A stretch of DNA of 64,000 nt from Mesobacillus jeotgali (GTDB lineage: Bacteria; Bacillota; Bacilli; Bacillales; Cytobacillaceae), in NCBI RefSeq assembly GCF_900166585.1, contig NZ_FVZC01000009.1, positions 2,305,444-2,369,443 on the forward strand, read 5' to 3'. This document shows positions 57,011 through 64,000 of the stretch, piece by piece. A program made the translations under genes and the position numbers. Position 1 is the stretch's first letter. Each line of letters opens with the position of its first letter. A model generated the notes under the pieces. The model worked only from the letters and a program-made list of their open reading frames with translations. It was not told where the DNA came from and did no database searches.

Positions 57011-57340
57011 ATGAACCAGCCATTTATCCCTGGGTTGTTTGAAGCATATTTTATCGCGCTTGGAGTTTTGCTTGGCGGCTCATTGATCGGAGGATTGGCC
57101 GCATTTTTAACCGGACAGCCTTTAATGACAGAAATTGCCCGTTTCTCTGGTTCTATCAGGATATGGGCAATCATTGCCGCGATTGGCGGAACATTCGACA
57201 CCGTCTACAGCTTTGAAAAAGGACTTTTGCAAGGGGAAACAAAGGATATTTTCAAACAGTTCTTATTGATCCTGACTGCCATGGGTGGCGCTCAAACCGG
57301 GGCTCTTCTAATCGATTGGCTGACACAGGAGCATGTCTGA
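57011..57340 (+). CDS. ytrH: Sporulation membrane protein YtrH
   Basis: Hydrophobic protein of 109 aa with three predicted membrane helices (residues 8-30, 47-64, 84-105); GVLLGGSLIGGLAAFLTGQPL is characteristic of YtrH. It is confined to spore formers and is expressed in the mother cell, where it affects spore quality; mechanism unknown. ATG 57011 follows AAAAGGGTG. It overlaps the reading frame of ytrI or abuts it, so the two are one unit. Confidence 0.9.
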   Translation: MNQPFIPGLFEAYFIALGVLLGGSLIGGLAAFLTGQPLMTEIARFSGSIRIWAIIAAIGGTFDTVYSFEKGLLQGETKDIFKQFLLILTAMGGAQTGALLIDWLTQEHV

Positions 57341-57341
57341 A

Positions 57342-57845
57342 ATGAGGATTCCTCCATATTACCGCAGACCAGAATGGCAGAGGTTCTTTTCTGGTGTGGC
57401 AGTCGGAGCACTCGTTAGCTGGGTTTTATTTTTATACATCAATGGTGCCTGGATGGAAAAACACGCAAAAAAAATTGAGCAGCAAAAAGATGAGATTGCA
57501 GACTTGAAGAGCGACATCCAAATCTGGATGCAGGATTATGAAGAGTTAAACAAAAAGAACGAGGAAAAGCTCACGGTGCAGGAGATCAAAGTGAAAATCG
57601 TCAATGACAAAAAGTATAAACAGCTAGATACCCTCAGCATCTTCGAAATTGAGGAGGATATCAAAGGCCAGCTGAACATGCTCCTCGCCAAGGATCTTGA
57701 CTCAGTTTTTAAAAGCAGGGAACTGATCACAAGAGTGATTGAAAACAAATCAATCAAGGTTAATGACAAACGCTATAAACTGAAAATCAAGTCAATGGTG
57801 ATTTATACTTCTGTCAGTATTCAAGTGGAAATCAGTTTAGATTGA
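57342..57845 (+). CDS. ytrI: Sporulation membrane protein YtrI
   Basis: Protein of 167 aa with one membrane helix (about residues 15-35, GVAVGALVSWVLFLYINGAW), a coiled coil (HAKKIEQQKDEIADLKSDIQIW, residues 40-75) and a C-terminal domain containing YKLKIKSMVIYTSVSIQVEI. This is the YtrI layout, and it follows ytrH directly as in B. subtilis. ATG 57342 (MRIPPYYRRPEW) has AGGAG ten bases upstream; ATG 57333 is too close to that site. Mother-cell membrane location is expected from the SigE-type promoter. Confidence 0.9.
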   Translation: MRIPPYYRRPEWQRFFSGVAVGALVSWVLFLYINGAWMEKHAKKIEQQKDEIADLKSDIQIWMQDYEELNKKNEEKLTVQEIKVKIVNDKKYKQLDTLSIFEIEEDIKGQLNMLLAKDLDSVFKSRELITRVIENKSIKVNDKRYKLKIKSMVIYTSVSIQVEISLD

Positions 57846-57858
57846 TACGGGGATCTGG

Positions 57859-58137
57859 ATGGAGATGGTGTTAGCGGGTATTTTCAGGAAAGCCTATTTT
57901 GTTGTTTTTTTGACAGCTTTGGCCGGATTTCCAGCTATGCAGTCTTTTTTTAACGACTTAAATGGAATCCTTTTCTTCCTGCTTTCTTTGGCGGATTCCC
58001 GAATGAACTGCCTTAATTATCTCTTTTACAGAATTAAAGGTAATTCCCTCCAGTTCCCTTCCATTTGTGTGGCTGCTTTGGAAAAGGGGAATTATAAGAT
58101 CAATATAAAAAGTTTCAGACTGGAGGGTTTGATATGA
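57859..58137 (+). CDS. Doubtful small hydrophobic ORF between ytrI and 58134
   Basis: A 92-aa frame with a hydrophobic N-terminal half (residues 5-25 and 35-46) whose TGA stop overlaps the next ATG in an ATGA arrangement, as in translationally coupled genes. The start ATG 57859 lies 8 bases after GGGGATC. I recognise no family, and the second half (NYLFYRIKGNSLQFPSIC) is not protein-like by eye, so chance is quite possible. Confidence 0.25.
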   Translation: MEMVLAGIFRKAYFVVFLTALAGFPAMQSFFNDLNGILFFLLSLADSRMNCLNYLFYRIKGNSLQFPSICVAALEKGNYKINIKSFRLEGLI

Positions 58138-58457
58138 CTTTTAATAATGGAGCCGGAAATAGCGGCAGTGGCATTGGCGGAGGGATATTCCCTCCTTACG
58201 CTATGAATAATGTCAATGACGATAACCAGATTAAATTAAATGAAGATCAATATGATGTTTATGTAAATGATGATTTTATCGGCAAAAAAAGCCTTAAGAA
58301 CCAGGGGGAACATCTTTCGGATATCGATGACTTTTTAAAGCAGCAGGGTATCAAGGATTTCACCGCTTCCCTTGATGGTGACCATTATAAAATCAGGACG
58401 GATGGATTAAATGCAGAAATAACGAATGCTTTGAAGGTTTATTTTAATAATAGATAA
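58134..58457 (+). CDS. Hypothetical protein, 107 aa, in the ytrHI locus
   Basis: I do not recognise this protein. It begins with a glycine/asparagine-rich, probably disordered head (residues 1-25, NNGAGNSGSGIGGGIFPPYA), followed by an acidic domain with DQYDVYVNDDFIGKKSL and a helix-plus-strand C-terminal part (SDIDDFLKQQGIKDFTASLDGDHYKI). There is no membrane helix. A strong GGAGG lies six bases before the ATG, and a terminator follows. Position after ytrH-ytrI suggests sporulation expression, but that is inference. Confidence 0.72.
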   Translation: MTFNNGAGNSGSGIGGGIFPPYAMNNVNDDNQIKLNEDQYDVYVNDDFIGKKSLKNQGEHLSDIDDFLKQQGIKDFTASLDGDHYKIRTDGLNAEITNALKVYFNNR

Positions 58458-58462
58458 ATAAA

Positions 58463-58497
58463 GCAGGTGCGTTTCGGATTGAAACGCACCTTAATTT
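58463..58497. terminator. Bidirectional terminator between 58134 gene and nrnA
   Basis: GGTGCGTTTC (58466-58475) and GAAACGCACC (58481-58490) form a perfect 10-bp stem with a T-rich 3' side and an A-rich 5' side. Confidence 0.88.
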
Positions 58498-59432
58498 TAT
58501 TCTTTACATGCTTCGATTAAATCTTCCAGTACACGATCGACATCGTCCCAGGAATAAATTGAGGCACCGGCAGCAAGCGGATGGCCTCCGCCATTATATT
58601 TCCTTGCAATCGTATTGATGACAGGGCCTTTGGAACGGAGTCGAACACGGATTTGATCAGACTCTTCAATAAAGAATGCCCACGCCTTGATTCCCCCGAC
58701 ATTGCCGAGTTCACTGACCAGCAGGGAAGCTTCTGACGGCTTCACAGAAAACTGGTCCATCAATTCCTGTTTCATCACGACCTTTGCAGCACCGTTTTCA
58801 AGCAATTCAAAGTTCTGGAGGATGTATCCGTTCAGCTTCACTACATTCGGCGCCAGTTCATACATTCTGTCATATAGCTCTGTACGCGAGAAATTATAGT
58901 GAATCAGTTCTCCTGCATATGCAAAAGTCTTATTTGTCGTGCTCGGATACAGGAATCTGCCAGTATCGCCAACAATGCCGGCATAAAGCAATCTTGCTGC
59001 CTCATCAGACATTCTGAGTCCCTTATCCTTGAAAGTAAGGTAAAACTCATAGATCATTTCACTAGTGGAACTTGCCGAAGTATCCACCCAGAGAAGGTCC
59101 CCATATGGGTCTTCATTTGGATGGTGATCAATCTTGACCAGCTGTTCCCCCAGGCGATAACGCTCGTCGCAAATCCGCTCGGCATTCGCGGTATCACAGA
59201 CTATCACAAGCGCCCCTTTATAAGTACTGTCAGGAATTGAATCCAGCCTTCTCAGGTAATTGAGGGATTGCTCCTCAACACCTACAGTGTATATATTCTT
59301 CTCCGGATAGGAAGCCTTCAAAACCTCAGCAAGTCCTCCCTGCGAACCGTACGCATCCGGGTCGGGCCGCACATGGCGGTGGATAATGATCGTTTCATAA
59401 TTCTCAATTGCCTCAAGTATTTGCTCTTTCAT
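58497..59432 (-). CDS. nrnA: Bifunctional oligoribonuclease/pAp phosphatase NrnA
   Basis: DHH/DHHA1 phosphoesterase of 311 aa that degrades 2-5 nt RNAs and 3',5'-ADP. Mn ligands are in IIHRHVRPDPDAYGSQGGL (the DHH-family DPDA motif near residue 25), IVCDTANAERI near 82 and KIDHHPNEDPYGD near 105. The DHHA1 RNA-binding part near the C-terminus has YNGGGHPLAAGASI. It corresponds to B. subtilis ytqI/nrnA by position and length. Its divergent neighbour ytpI lies across a repeat-bearing spacer. Confidence 0.95.
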   Translation of the reverse strand: MKEQILEAIENYETIIIHRHVRPDPDAYGSQGGLAEVLKASYPEKNIYTVGVEEQSLNYLRRLDSIPDSTYKGALVIVCDTANAERICDERYRLGEQLVKIDHHPNEDPYGDLLWVDTSASSTSEMIYEFYLTFKDKGLRMSDEAARLLYAGIVGDTGRFLYPSTTNKTFAYAGELIHYNFSRTELYDRMYELAPNVVKLNGYILQNFELLENGAAKVVMKQELMDQFSVKPSEASLLVSELGNVGGIKAWAFFIEESDQIRVRLRSKGPVINTIARKYNGGGHPLAAGASIYSWDDVDRVLEDLIEACKE

Positions 59433-59538
59433 TAAAATGCTCCTTCACCTTTATCATATCTTAATTATGAACATATTTTTTGGAAAAGAAAAGCATGAAG
59501 ATGTACACAGGCTGGGAAAAACAATGGTTATTTTCCAG

Positions 59539-59646
59539 TTTGCTAATAAATCATTGGATTTTGCGAATAAATCATTGGATTTGCGATTACTACATGTTTT
59601 TTGCGAATAAACTGCGTTTTTTGCGAATAAACCCTGATTTTTTCGG
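59539..59646 (+). repeat. Six 20-21 bp repeats with TTTGCGAATAAA core
   Basis: TTTGCG or a one-base variant starts at 59539, 59560, 59580, 59600, 59620 and 59641, a step of 20-21 bp. The core TTTGCGAATAAA is nearly constant and the remainder varies. It lies in the 363-bp spacer between the divergent nrnA and ytpI genes. The core resembles the TTCGCGGAAT core at 5924-6040. Confidence 0.8.
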
Positions 59647-59795
59647 TTAAAAGACTCACCCTACCATTAAAAGTAGTGTTTTTATAAAATCTATAACCTC
59701 GCTTATTACTTTATGCCATTCTTAAAAGCTACGGTATGGCATTCTCCTTAAATTAACGTTAAAATAGGGGTGATTATAAATTTGGAGGAATTGCA

Positions 59796-60092
59796 ATGCC
59801 TATTCTCGTATTATTGATTGTTCTTTCATTTGTCTTCTATATCTTTTACAAGATTAAATATGTCCGCAGCAAAAGGCCTGCTGAGCGAAGCTGGCTTTCT
59901 GCAAAATCGAGCATTGCCCTTGGACTTTTCGTCGCATTGTTCGGGATTAACCAGTTATTCCTTTTCCAGACGACTGTCACCTACATCGTGGGTGCTATAT
60001 TCATTGTCATAGGTTCATTGAGTGTTTGGGGCGGAATCAAAGCCTATAAATTCTATCTTCCTCATGCCGTGAAGGAAGCCCGGGAAAATTAA
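59796..60092 (+). CDS. ytpI: YtpI family membrane protein
   Basis: Protein of 98 aa with three predicted membrane helices (residues 2-18, 41-58, 63-82), matching the YtpI family of Bacillaceae: FYIFYKIKYVRSKRPAERSWLSAKSSIALGLF and YIVGAIFIVIGSLSVWGGIKAYKFY. Function is unknown. TTGGAGG lies eight bases before ATG 59796. Order nrnA-ytpI-ytoI is as in B. subtilis. Confidence 0.88.
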   Translation: MPILVLLIVLSFVFYIFYKIKYVRSKRPAERSWLSAKSSIALGLFVALFGINQLFLFQTTVTYIVGAIFIVIGSLSVWGGIKAYKFYLPHAVKEAREN

Positions 60093-60101
60093 TTGTTCAA
60101 A

Positions 60102-60129
60102 AAAGCCGATCCTGTCCCGGATCGGCTTT
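60102..60129. terminator. Bidirectional terminator between ytpI and ytoI
   Basis: AAAGCCGATCC and GGATCGGCTTT form a perfect 11-bp stem between the two convergent genes. Confidence 0.88.
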
Positions 60130-60138
60130 CTCATTCCA

Positions 60139-61458
60139 TTAATGCCTGTCAATCAGCTGGCACATCATCATCGCCTTGCCTACTAAAATACCTTCATTGA
60201 AGGCTTCGATATCGACTTTTCCAAACTTCCTTCCTACTTCGAGCACCTTCGGATAAATCTCTATGACACTGTCAATCTGGACTGGCTTGATAAAATAAAT
60301 GGTCATGTTTTCGACTACCAAATCACCTTTTTTATAGCCTCTGAGCACCCTGTTCGCTGCTTCGGTGACAATTGTCGTGAATACGCCATACGAAATAGTT
60401 CCGAGGTGATTTGTCATCTGCGGAGTCACCTGGCAGCGGAAAATTTCTTCATCTTTGTTTTTTCCTTTTGCCAGTACTAGCTGGTTGGTCACTGTATCGT
60501 CCAGGGTCTCACCTACCTGCGGTTGGCGCTGGATCATTTGAAGGGCCTTTAACACATCTTGTCTGCTGACAATCCCCTGAAGCCTGTTACCGTCATCAAC
60601 AACCGGAAGGACCTCAATTCCTTCCCACACCATCATGTGGGATGATGAAGCCACGCTCGTCGAACCACTGACAGTCATCGGACTCTTTGTCATAATTTTA
60701 TCAATCAAAGTTTCCTGCTCATGGCCCATAACATCCTTGGAAGTAATCATCCCGATTACTTTCATATTCTGGTCAACAACGGGGAAACGGCTGTGCAGGG
60801 TTTCATCCTTATGGCGGTACCAATCTGATACACGGTCATTTGCTTTTAGAAAAACCGTTTCGGACACCGGTGTCAGGATATCCTCGACTAGAATGATCTC
60901 CTTTTTGATTAACTGATCGTAAATCGCACGGTTGATCATCGTCGCCACTGTAAAAGTATCATAGCTGCTTGAAATAATCGGCAGCTGCAATTCATCTGCC
61001 AGCTTTTTGACATGGTCTTCTGTATCGAACCCACCTGTCACCAAGACAGCGGCACCCGCCTTTAATGCTTGTTCATGCGCTTTGTCGCGGTTCCCGACAA
61101 TCAGCAGGTTGCCTGCACCCGTATATCGCATCATCGCTTCCAGCTTCATTGCCCCGATGACAAATTTATTTAATGTTTTATGAAGTCCTGCACGGCCGCC
61201 AAGTACCTGTCCATCAACGATATTGACGACCTCTGCGAACGTTAGTTTTTCAATATTTTCTTTCTTCTTGCGCTCAATCCTGATGGTTCCTACACGTTCA
61301 ATCGTGCTTACATATCCTTTATTTTCCGAATCCTTTATGGCTCTGTATGCAGTTCCTTCGCTTACGTTAAGCGCCTTGGCGATTTGGCGTACCGATATTT
61401 TCTCACCTATTGGCAATTCATCAATATATTGAAGTATTTGTTCATGCTTAGTTGCCAA
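60139..61458 (-). CDS. ytoI: CBS/hot-dog domain transcription factor YtoI
   Basis: Regulator of 439 aa combining four modules: a winged helix (residues 1-65, ISVRQIAKALNVSEGTAYRAIKDSE), a DRTGG domain (about 75-180, VDGQVLGGRAGL and ALKAGAAVLVTGGF), two CBS domains (about 195-310) and a C-terminal hot-dog domain (about 320-435, VTEAANRVLRGYKKGDLVVENMTIYFI). CBS pairs usually sense adenylates and the hot-dog part may bind acyl-CoA; the related pneumococcal SpxR controls SpxB. The start is TTG 61458 (MATKHEQIL) with AAGGGTG upstream; GTG 61467 is an alternative. Targets are unknown. Confidence 0.9.
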   Translation of the reverse strand: MATKHEQILQYIDELPIGEKISVRQIAKALNVSEGTAYRAIKDSENKGYVSTIERVGTIRIERKKKENIEKLTFAEVVNIVDGQVLGGRAGLHKTLNKFVIGAMKLEAMMRYTGAGNLLIVGNRDKAHEQALKAGAAVLVTGGFDTEDHVKKLADELQLPIISSSYDTFTVATMINRAIYDQLIKKEIILVEDILTPVSETVFLKANDRVSDWYRHKDETLHSRFPVVDQNMKVIGMITSKDVMGHEQETLIDKIMTKSPMTVSGSTSVASSSHMMVWEGIEVLPVVDDGNRLQGIVSRQDVLKALQMIQRQPQVGETLDDTVTNQLVLAKGKNKDEEIFRCQVTPQMTNHLGTISYGVFTTIVTEAANRVLRGYKKGDLVVENMTIYFIKPVQIDSVIEIYPKVLEVGRKFGKVDIEAFNEGILVGKAMMMCQLIDRH

Positions 61459-61608
61459 GACTTTCACCCTTTATCATAATTTTCCGTTCAATGAAGCCAT
61501 ATCCATACTCATTATAAGGTTTTAAAGGGTTTGATTCAATTGTATTACGGTGCAAGTGCAAATTATTGGAAAAGGCAAGGACTTCAAAAGAAAAACTGGC
61601 CGATTTGC

Positions 61609-61857
61609 TCAGCCAGTGTAGACGCGCGATTTCCTTTTCTGGTTGCTTCCCGCTTTTCCGCTTCCAGTCCGGGACTGCTTTTTCGGTGTGTATAAAAAGG
61701 CTGCCAGATTCCCTGCGAATACAAGAAGAGCGAGGAAAAGCCATGAGCCTGCAAACAGGGCTTCTTTTCCTCCTGCCTGGATATTGAGCTCCGGCATTGC
61801 TATGTAGAGCATCACACCGCATAATAACAGGTACAATAAGTAGCGGTTCTTCTTCAT
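61609..61857 (-). CDS. Small membrane protein, 82 aa
   Basis: Unrecognised protein MKKNRYLLYLLLCGVMLYIA with two membrane helices (residues 5-20 and 35-57) and a basic C-terminal tail (TPKKQSRTGSGKAGSNQKRKSRVYTG), so the tail is probably cytoplasmic. A strong GGAGGGG precedes ATG 61857; the frame extends upstream to 61947, but that part contains the ytkL terminator. It lies between ytkL and ytoI on the same strand. Function unknown. Confidence 0.68.
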   Translation of the reverse strand: MKKNRYLLYLLLCGVMLYIAMPELNIQAGGKEALFAGSWLFLALLVFAGNLAAFLYTPKKQSRTGSGKAGSNQKRKSRVYTG

Positions 61858-61917
61858 AATTCCCCTCCTATTAGGTTGTCTTAATTCATATTTATGCTTA
61901 TGAGGGGGAAAAAAGCA

Positions 61918-61946
61918 TAAAAAGCTGCACAACTTTTTGTGCAGCA
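61918..61946 (-). terminator. Intrinsic terminator after ytkL
   Basis: GCTGCACAA and TTGTGCAGC form a perfect 9-bp stem with a 5-base loop, followed by T5 on the minus strand. Confidence 0.88.
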
Positions 61947-61953
61947 AGTGAAA

Positions 61954-62634
61954 TTACAATTCGATAGCCTCTCCTGCTTCAAGGACACGGCCCTGGTTAT
62001 TCTTTAGCATTTTTACAAAAGCTTGTGGATCCTGTTTAATTGGCGGGAATGTGTTGAAATGGATTGGCACAACTTGCTTCGCCTTCAGGAATTCTGCAGC
62101 CAATGCAGCATCTTCAGGTCCCATTGTAAAATTGTCCCCAATTGGCAGGAATGCCAGGTCTATTGGATGTCTTTCCCCGATCAGCTTCATATCAGAAAAT
62201 AGACCTGTGTCACCTGCATGGAACACTGTTTTTCCTTCAGCCATGAACAAGATTCCTGCAGGCATGCCACCATAAATGATCTCATTGTTATCACTGATCA
62301 TGCCCGTTCCATGAAAAGCCTGTGTCATTTTGACCTTTCCAAAATCAAATTCATAAGCCCCGCCAATCGACATACCATGTGTGTTCAAGCCCTTCCAGCT
62401 TAAATATGTAGCGACTTCGAAATTGGCGATTACAAGAGCGTCGTGTTTTTTTGCCAGTTCGACCGTATCCCCGAGGTGGTCTCCATGTGCATGGGTGAGG
62501 ATAATGACATCCGGCTTAACATCCTCCACCTTCAGATCCGTCAGGTCATTGCCTGTGATGAATGGATCAATCAGGATTGTTTTCCCATTTGTTTCGATTT
62601 TAACAACAGAATGGCCGTGATAAGATACTTTCAT
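61954..62634 (-). CDS. ytkL: UPF0173 metal-dependent hydrolase YtkL
   Basis: Metallo-beta-lactamase superfamily protein of 226 aa. The family metal motif is [10 protein letters not shown] near residue 52, with further ligands in HGTGM (near 112), [10 protein letters not shown] (near 144) and [10 protein letters not shown] (near 192). The N-terminus [25 protein letters not shown] is typical of UPF0173. Substrate is unknown. ATG 62634 has GAGGAG upstream and is preferred to the longer frame reaching 62730. It has its own terminator and is divergent from the M24 peptidase. Confidence 0.92.
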   Translation of the reverse strand: MKVSYHGHSVVKIETNGKTILIDPFITGNDLTDLKVEDVKPDVIILTHAHGDHLGDTVELAKKHDALVIANFEVATYLSWKGLNTHGMSIGGAYEFDFGKVKMTQAFHGTGMISDNNEIIYGGMPAGILFMAEGKTVFHAGDTGLFSDMKLIGERHPIDLAFLPIGDNFTMGPEDAALAAEFLKAKQVVPIHFNTFPPIKQDPQAFVKMLKNNQGRVLEAGEAIEL

Positions 62635-62852
62635 ATTATTGCTCCTCTCTTTTTGTGCATAGGATCCGGCTTGCAACCGCAGCCTCCAATTATTACAAAA
62701 AATAGCCATATTATTAAATAATTTCAACACCCTTTGACTATCTCCTGCTTCAATTTTCTTTTACCCTGCAACCTCATCGATTAAAAGTTTTACTTTTCAC
62801 CTCTGAATTGCTACTCTCATAGTGTGATGTACATATCGGAGGAGGAATTTCT

Positions 62853-63950
62853 ATGACTGAAAGATTGGCTGCGTTATCAGGATGGATGAAAGACAATGGT
62901 GTTGATGTCACTTTTGTTACATCTCCAGATAATGTCTTTTATTTAAGCGGTTTTTTAAGTGACCCGCATGAAAGATTGCTGGCGGTTGCGGTATTCCAGG
63001 ATGCCGAGCCTTTCATGATTTGCCCGGCTATGGATAAGGAAAATGCCAAGAATGCCGGATGGGCACTTGAAATCATTGGCTACAGCGATACTGAGGATTC
63101 AATGGAACTTGCCTTCAATGCGATGAAGAAGCGTGTTTCTTTCATCAAGAAGATCGCGATTGAGAAAGAACAGCTGAATGTCGAGCGCTATGAAAAGATC
63201 GCCGGACTATCAGACGGTTCTGAATTTGTCTCTGCAGAAGAAAAACTGCGCCTGATGCGTATGGTGAAAACCGAGGAAGAATTGCAAAGGCTTAGAAAAG
63301 CTTGTGAGCTGGCTGATTTTGCCATTGAAACAGGAGTAAGCGAAATCAAAGAAGGCAAAACAGAGCTGGATGTCCTTGCTGCGATTGAGTATGAGTTGAA
63401 GAAAAAAGGCGTAACCGAAATGTCCTTTTCAACAATGGTCCTTACTGGCAAGAATGCAGCAGCCCCACACGGTACACCAGGACTGACTAAAATCAAAAAA
63501 GGCGACCTAGTGCTGTTTGACCTTGGCGTCGTGATGGATGGCTATTGCTCTGATATCACAAGGACGGTAGCATATGGCGAGATTACCAAACAGCAGGAAG
63601 AAATCTATAACACCGTCTTGAAGGCACAGTTGAAGTCTCTTGAAACTGCACGTGCTGGAGTGTCATGTTCAGAGGTTGACCTCGCAGCAAGGAATGTGAT
63701 TGAAGAAGCAGGATATGGCGACTACTTCCCACACCGTCTTGGACACGGACTTGGCGTCAGTGTCCATGAATACCCGTCATTAACAAGCACGAATCCGTTA
63801 TTGCTGGAAAAGGGAATGGTATTCACAGCAGAACCTGGAATTTATGTACCAGGCGTGGCAGGTGTAAGGATTGAAGATGACGTGGTCATCACCGAGAGTG
63901 GAATTGAAATTTTGACGAAGTACACTAAAGAATTAGTCTTTGTGTCGTAA
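62853..63950 (+). CDS. M24 family Xaa-Pro peptidase
   Basis: Creatinase/prolidase-type peptidase of 365 aa, close to B. subtilis YkvY and YqhT. An N-terminal creatinase domain (residues 1-125) leads to the pita-bread catalytic domain. The five metal ligands are visible: Asp in LFDLGVVMDGYCSDITRT (two, near 223 and 234), His in HRLGHGLGVSVHE near 297, Glu in FTAEPGIYVPG near 329 and Glu in VRIEDDVVI near 343. It should cleave Xaa-Pro dipeptides or remove N-terminal residues before proline. GGAGGAGG precedes ATG 62853. A terminator follows. Confidence 0.92.
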   Translation: MTERLAALSGWMKDNGVDVTFVTSPDNVFYLSGFLSDPHERLLAVAVFQDAEPFMICPAMDKENAKNAGWALEIIGYSDTEDSMELAFNAMKKRVSFIKKIAIEKEQLNVERYEKIAGLSDGSEFVSAEEKLRLMRMVKTEEELQRLRKACELADFAIETGVSEIKEGKTELDVLAAIEYELKKKGVTEMSFSTMVLTGKNAAAPHGTPGLTKIKKGDLVLFDLGVVMDGYCSDITRTVAYGEITKQQEEIYNTVLKAQLKSLETARAGVSCSEVDLAARNVIEEAGYGDYFPHRLGHGLGVSVHEYPSLTSTNPLLLEKGMVFTAEPGIYVPGVAGVRIEDDVVITESGIEILTKYTKELVFVS

Positions 63951-63962
63951 AATAGAAACGAC

Positions 63963-63996
63963 AACCGCCTGCGATCCCGGATCCAGGCGGTTAGTT
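63963..63996 (+). terminator. Intrinsic terminator after the M24 peptidase
   Basis: ACCGCCTG and CAGGCGGT pair within a longer arm (ACAAC with GTTGT, one bulge), with GATCCCGGATC in the loop also self-complementary. The T run is at the window edge. Confidence 0.65.
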
Positions 63997-64000
63997 GTGT

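Noticed and set aside
61448-61822. 124-aa minus-strand frame
   Set aside because: It overlaps the better supported 82-aa membrane protein in another frame and has a proline/arginine-rich composition without a ribosome site.

Overview
This 64 kb window is a core chromosomal segment of a member of the Bacillaceae, a low-to-moderate G+C spore former related to Bacillus or Mesobacillus. The gene order follows the Bacillus subtilis backbone almost without a break: mutS2-polX-cvpA-zapA-rnhC, pheST, sspI, ysdC, ysdB, rplT-rpmI-infC, thrS, ytxC-dnaI-dnaB-nrdR-speD-gapB, coaE-ytaF-mutM-polA, phoRP, mdh-icd-citZ, ytwI, ytvI, pyk-pfkA-accA-accD, malic enzyme, dnaE, ytrHI, nrnA, ytpI, ytoI, ytkL. Spore-specific genes (sspI, ytxC, ytaF, ytvI, ytrH, ytrI), T-box leaders, an AUU-initiated infC and SigW- and SigE-type promoter matches all agree with this placement. 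I see no prophage, insertion sequence, CRISPR array, rRNA or tRNA gene.

Layout. 1-12.9 kb holds DNA repair, cell division, phenylalanyl-tRNA synthetase with its T-box, an RNA methylase, a spore protein, an M42 peptidase and a dUTPase. 13.0-14.3 kb is a large tandem-repeat array. 14.3-17.6 kb carries a SigW-type gene, small membrane proteins and the infC-rpmI-rplT operon. 17.7-25.3 kb has thrS with a T-box, the helicase-loading genes dnaI and dnaB, nrdR and speD. 25.6-33.8 kb has gapB, the polA-mutM-ytaF-coaE cluster and hflKC. 34.0-35.1 kb is a second repeat array. 35.3-49 kb has DUF4256, phoPR, the TCA genes mdh, icd and citZ, membrane proteins, and the glycolytic genes pyk and pfkA. 49.3-56.8 kb has acetyl-CoA carboxylase, a FadR-type regulator, malic enzyme and dnaE. 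The rest has sporulation and nucleotide-turnover genes, a CBS/hot-dog regulator, a metallo-hydrolase and an M24 peptidase.

The genes form connected metabolic units. pfkA, pyk, gapB, citZ, icd, mdh, malic enzyme and accDA span the glycolysis/gluconeogenesis/TCA/fatty-acid junction. Matches to CcpA and CcpN sites are visible, as is a matched pair of 13-bp palindromes that suggests the FadR-like regulator acts on both its own malic-enzyme operon and accDA.

The least explained part is the DNA between genes. Two arrays of 52-bp repeats (about 23 and about 20 copies) lie 20 kb apart in opposite orientation. Their consensus units align without gaps at about 71% identity, so they look like two lineages of one repeat family. 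Two further spacers carry repeats with a 20-21 bp period that share a GCG-containing core, and another carries two 51-bp units. Periods of about 21 and 52 bp equal about two and five helical turns. I regard these phased spacer repeats as the best candidate for something undescribed here; their function is unknown.
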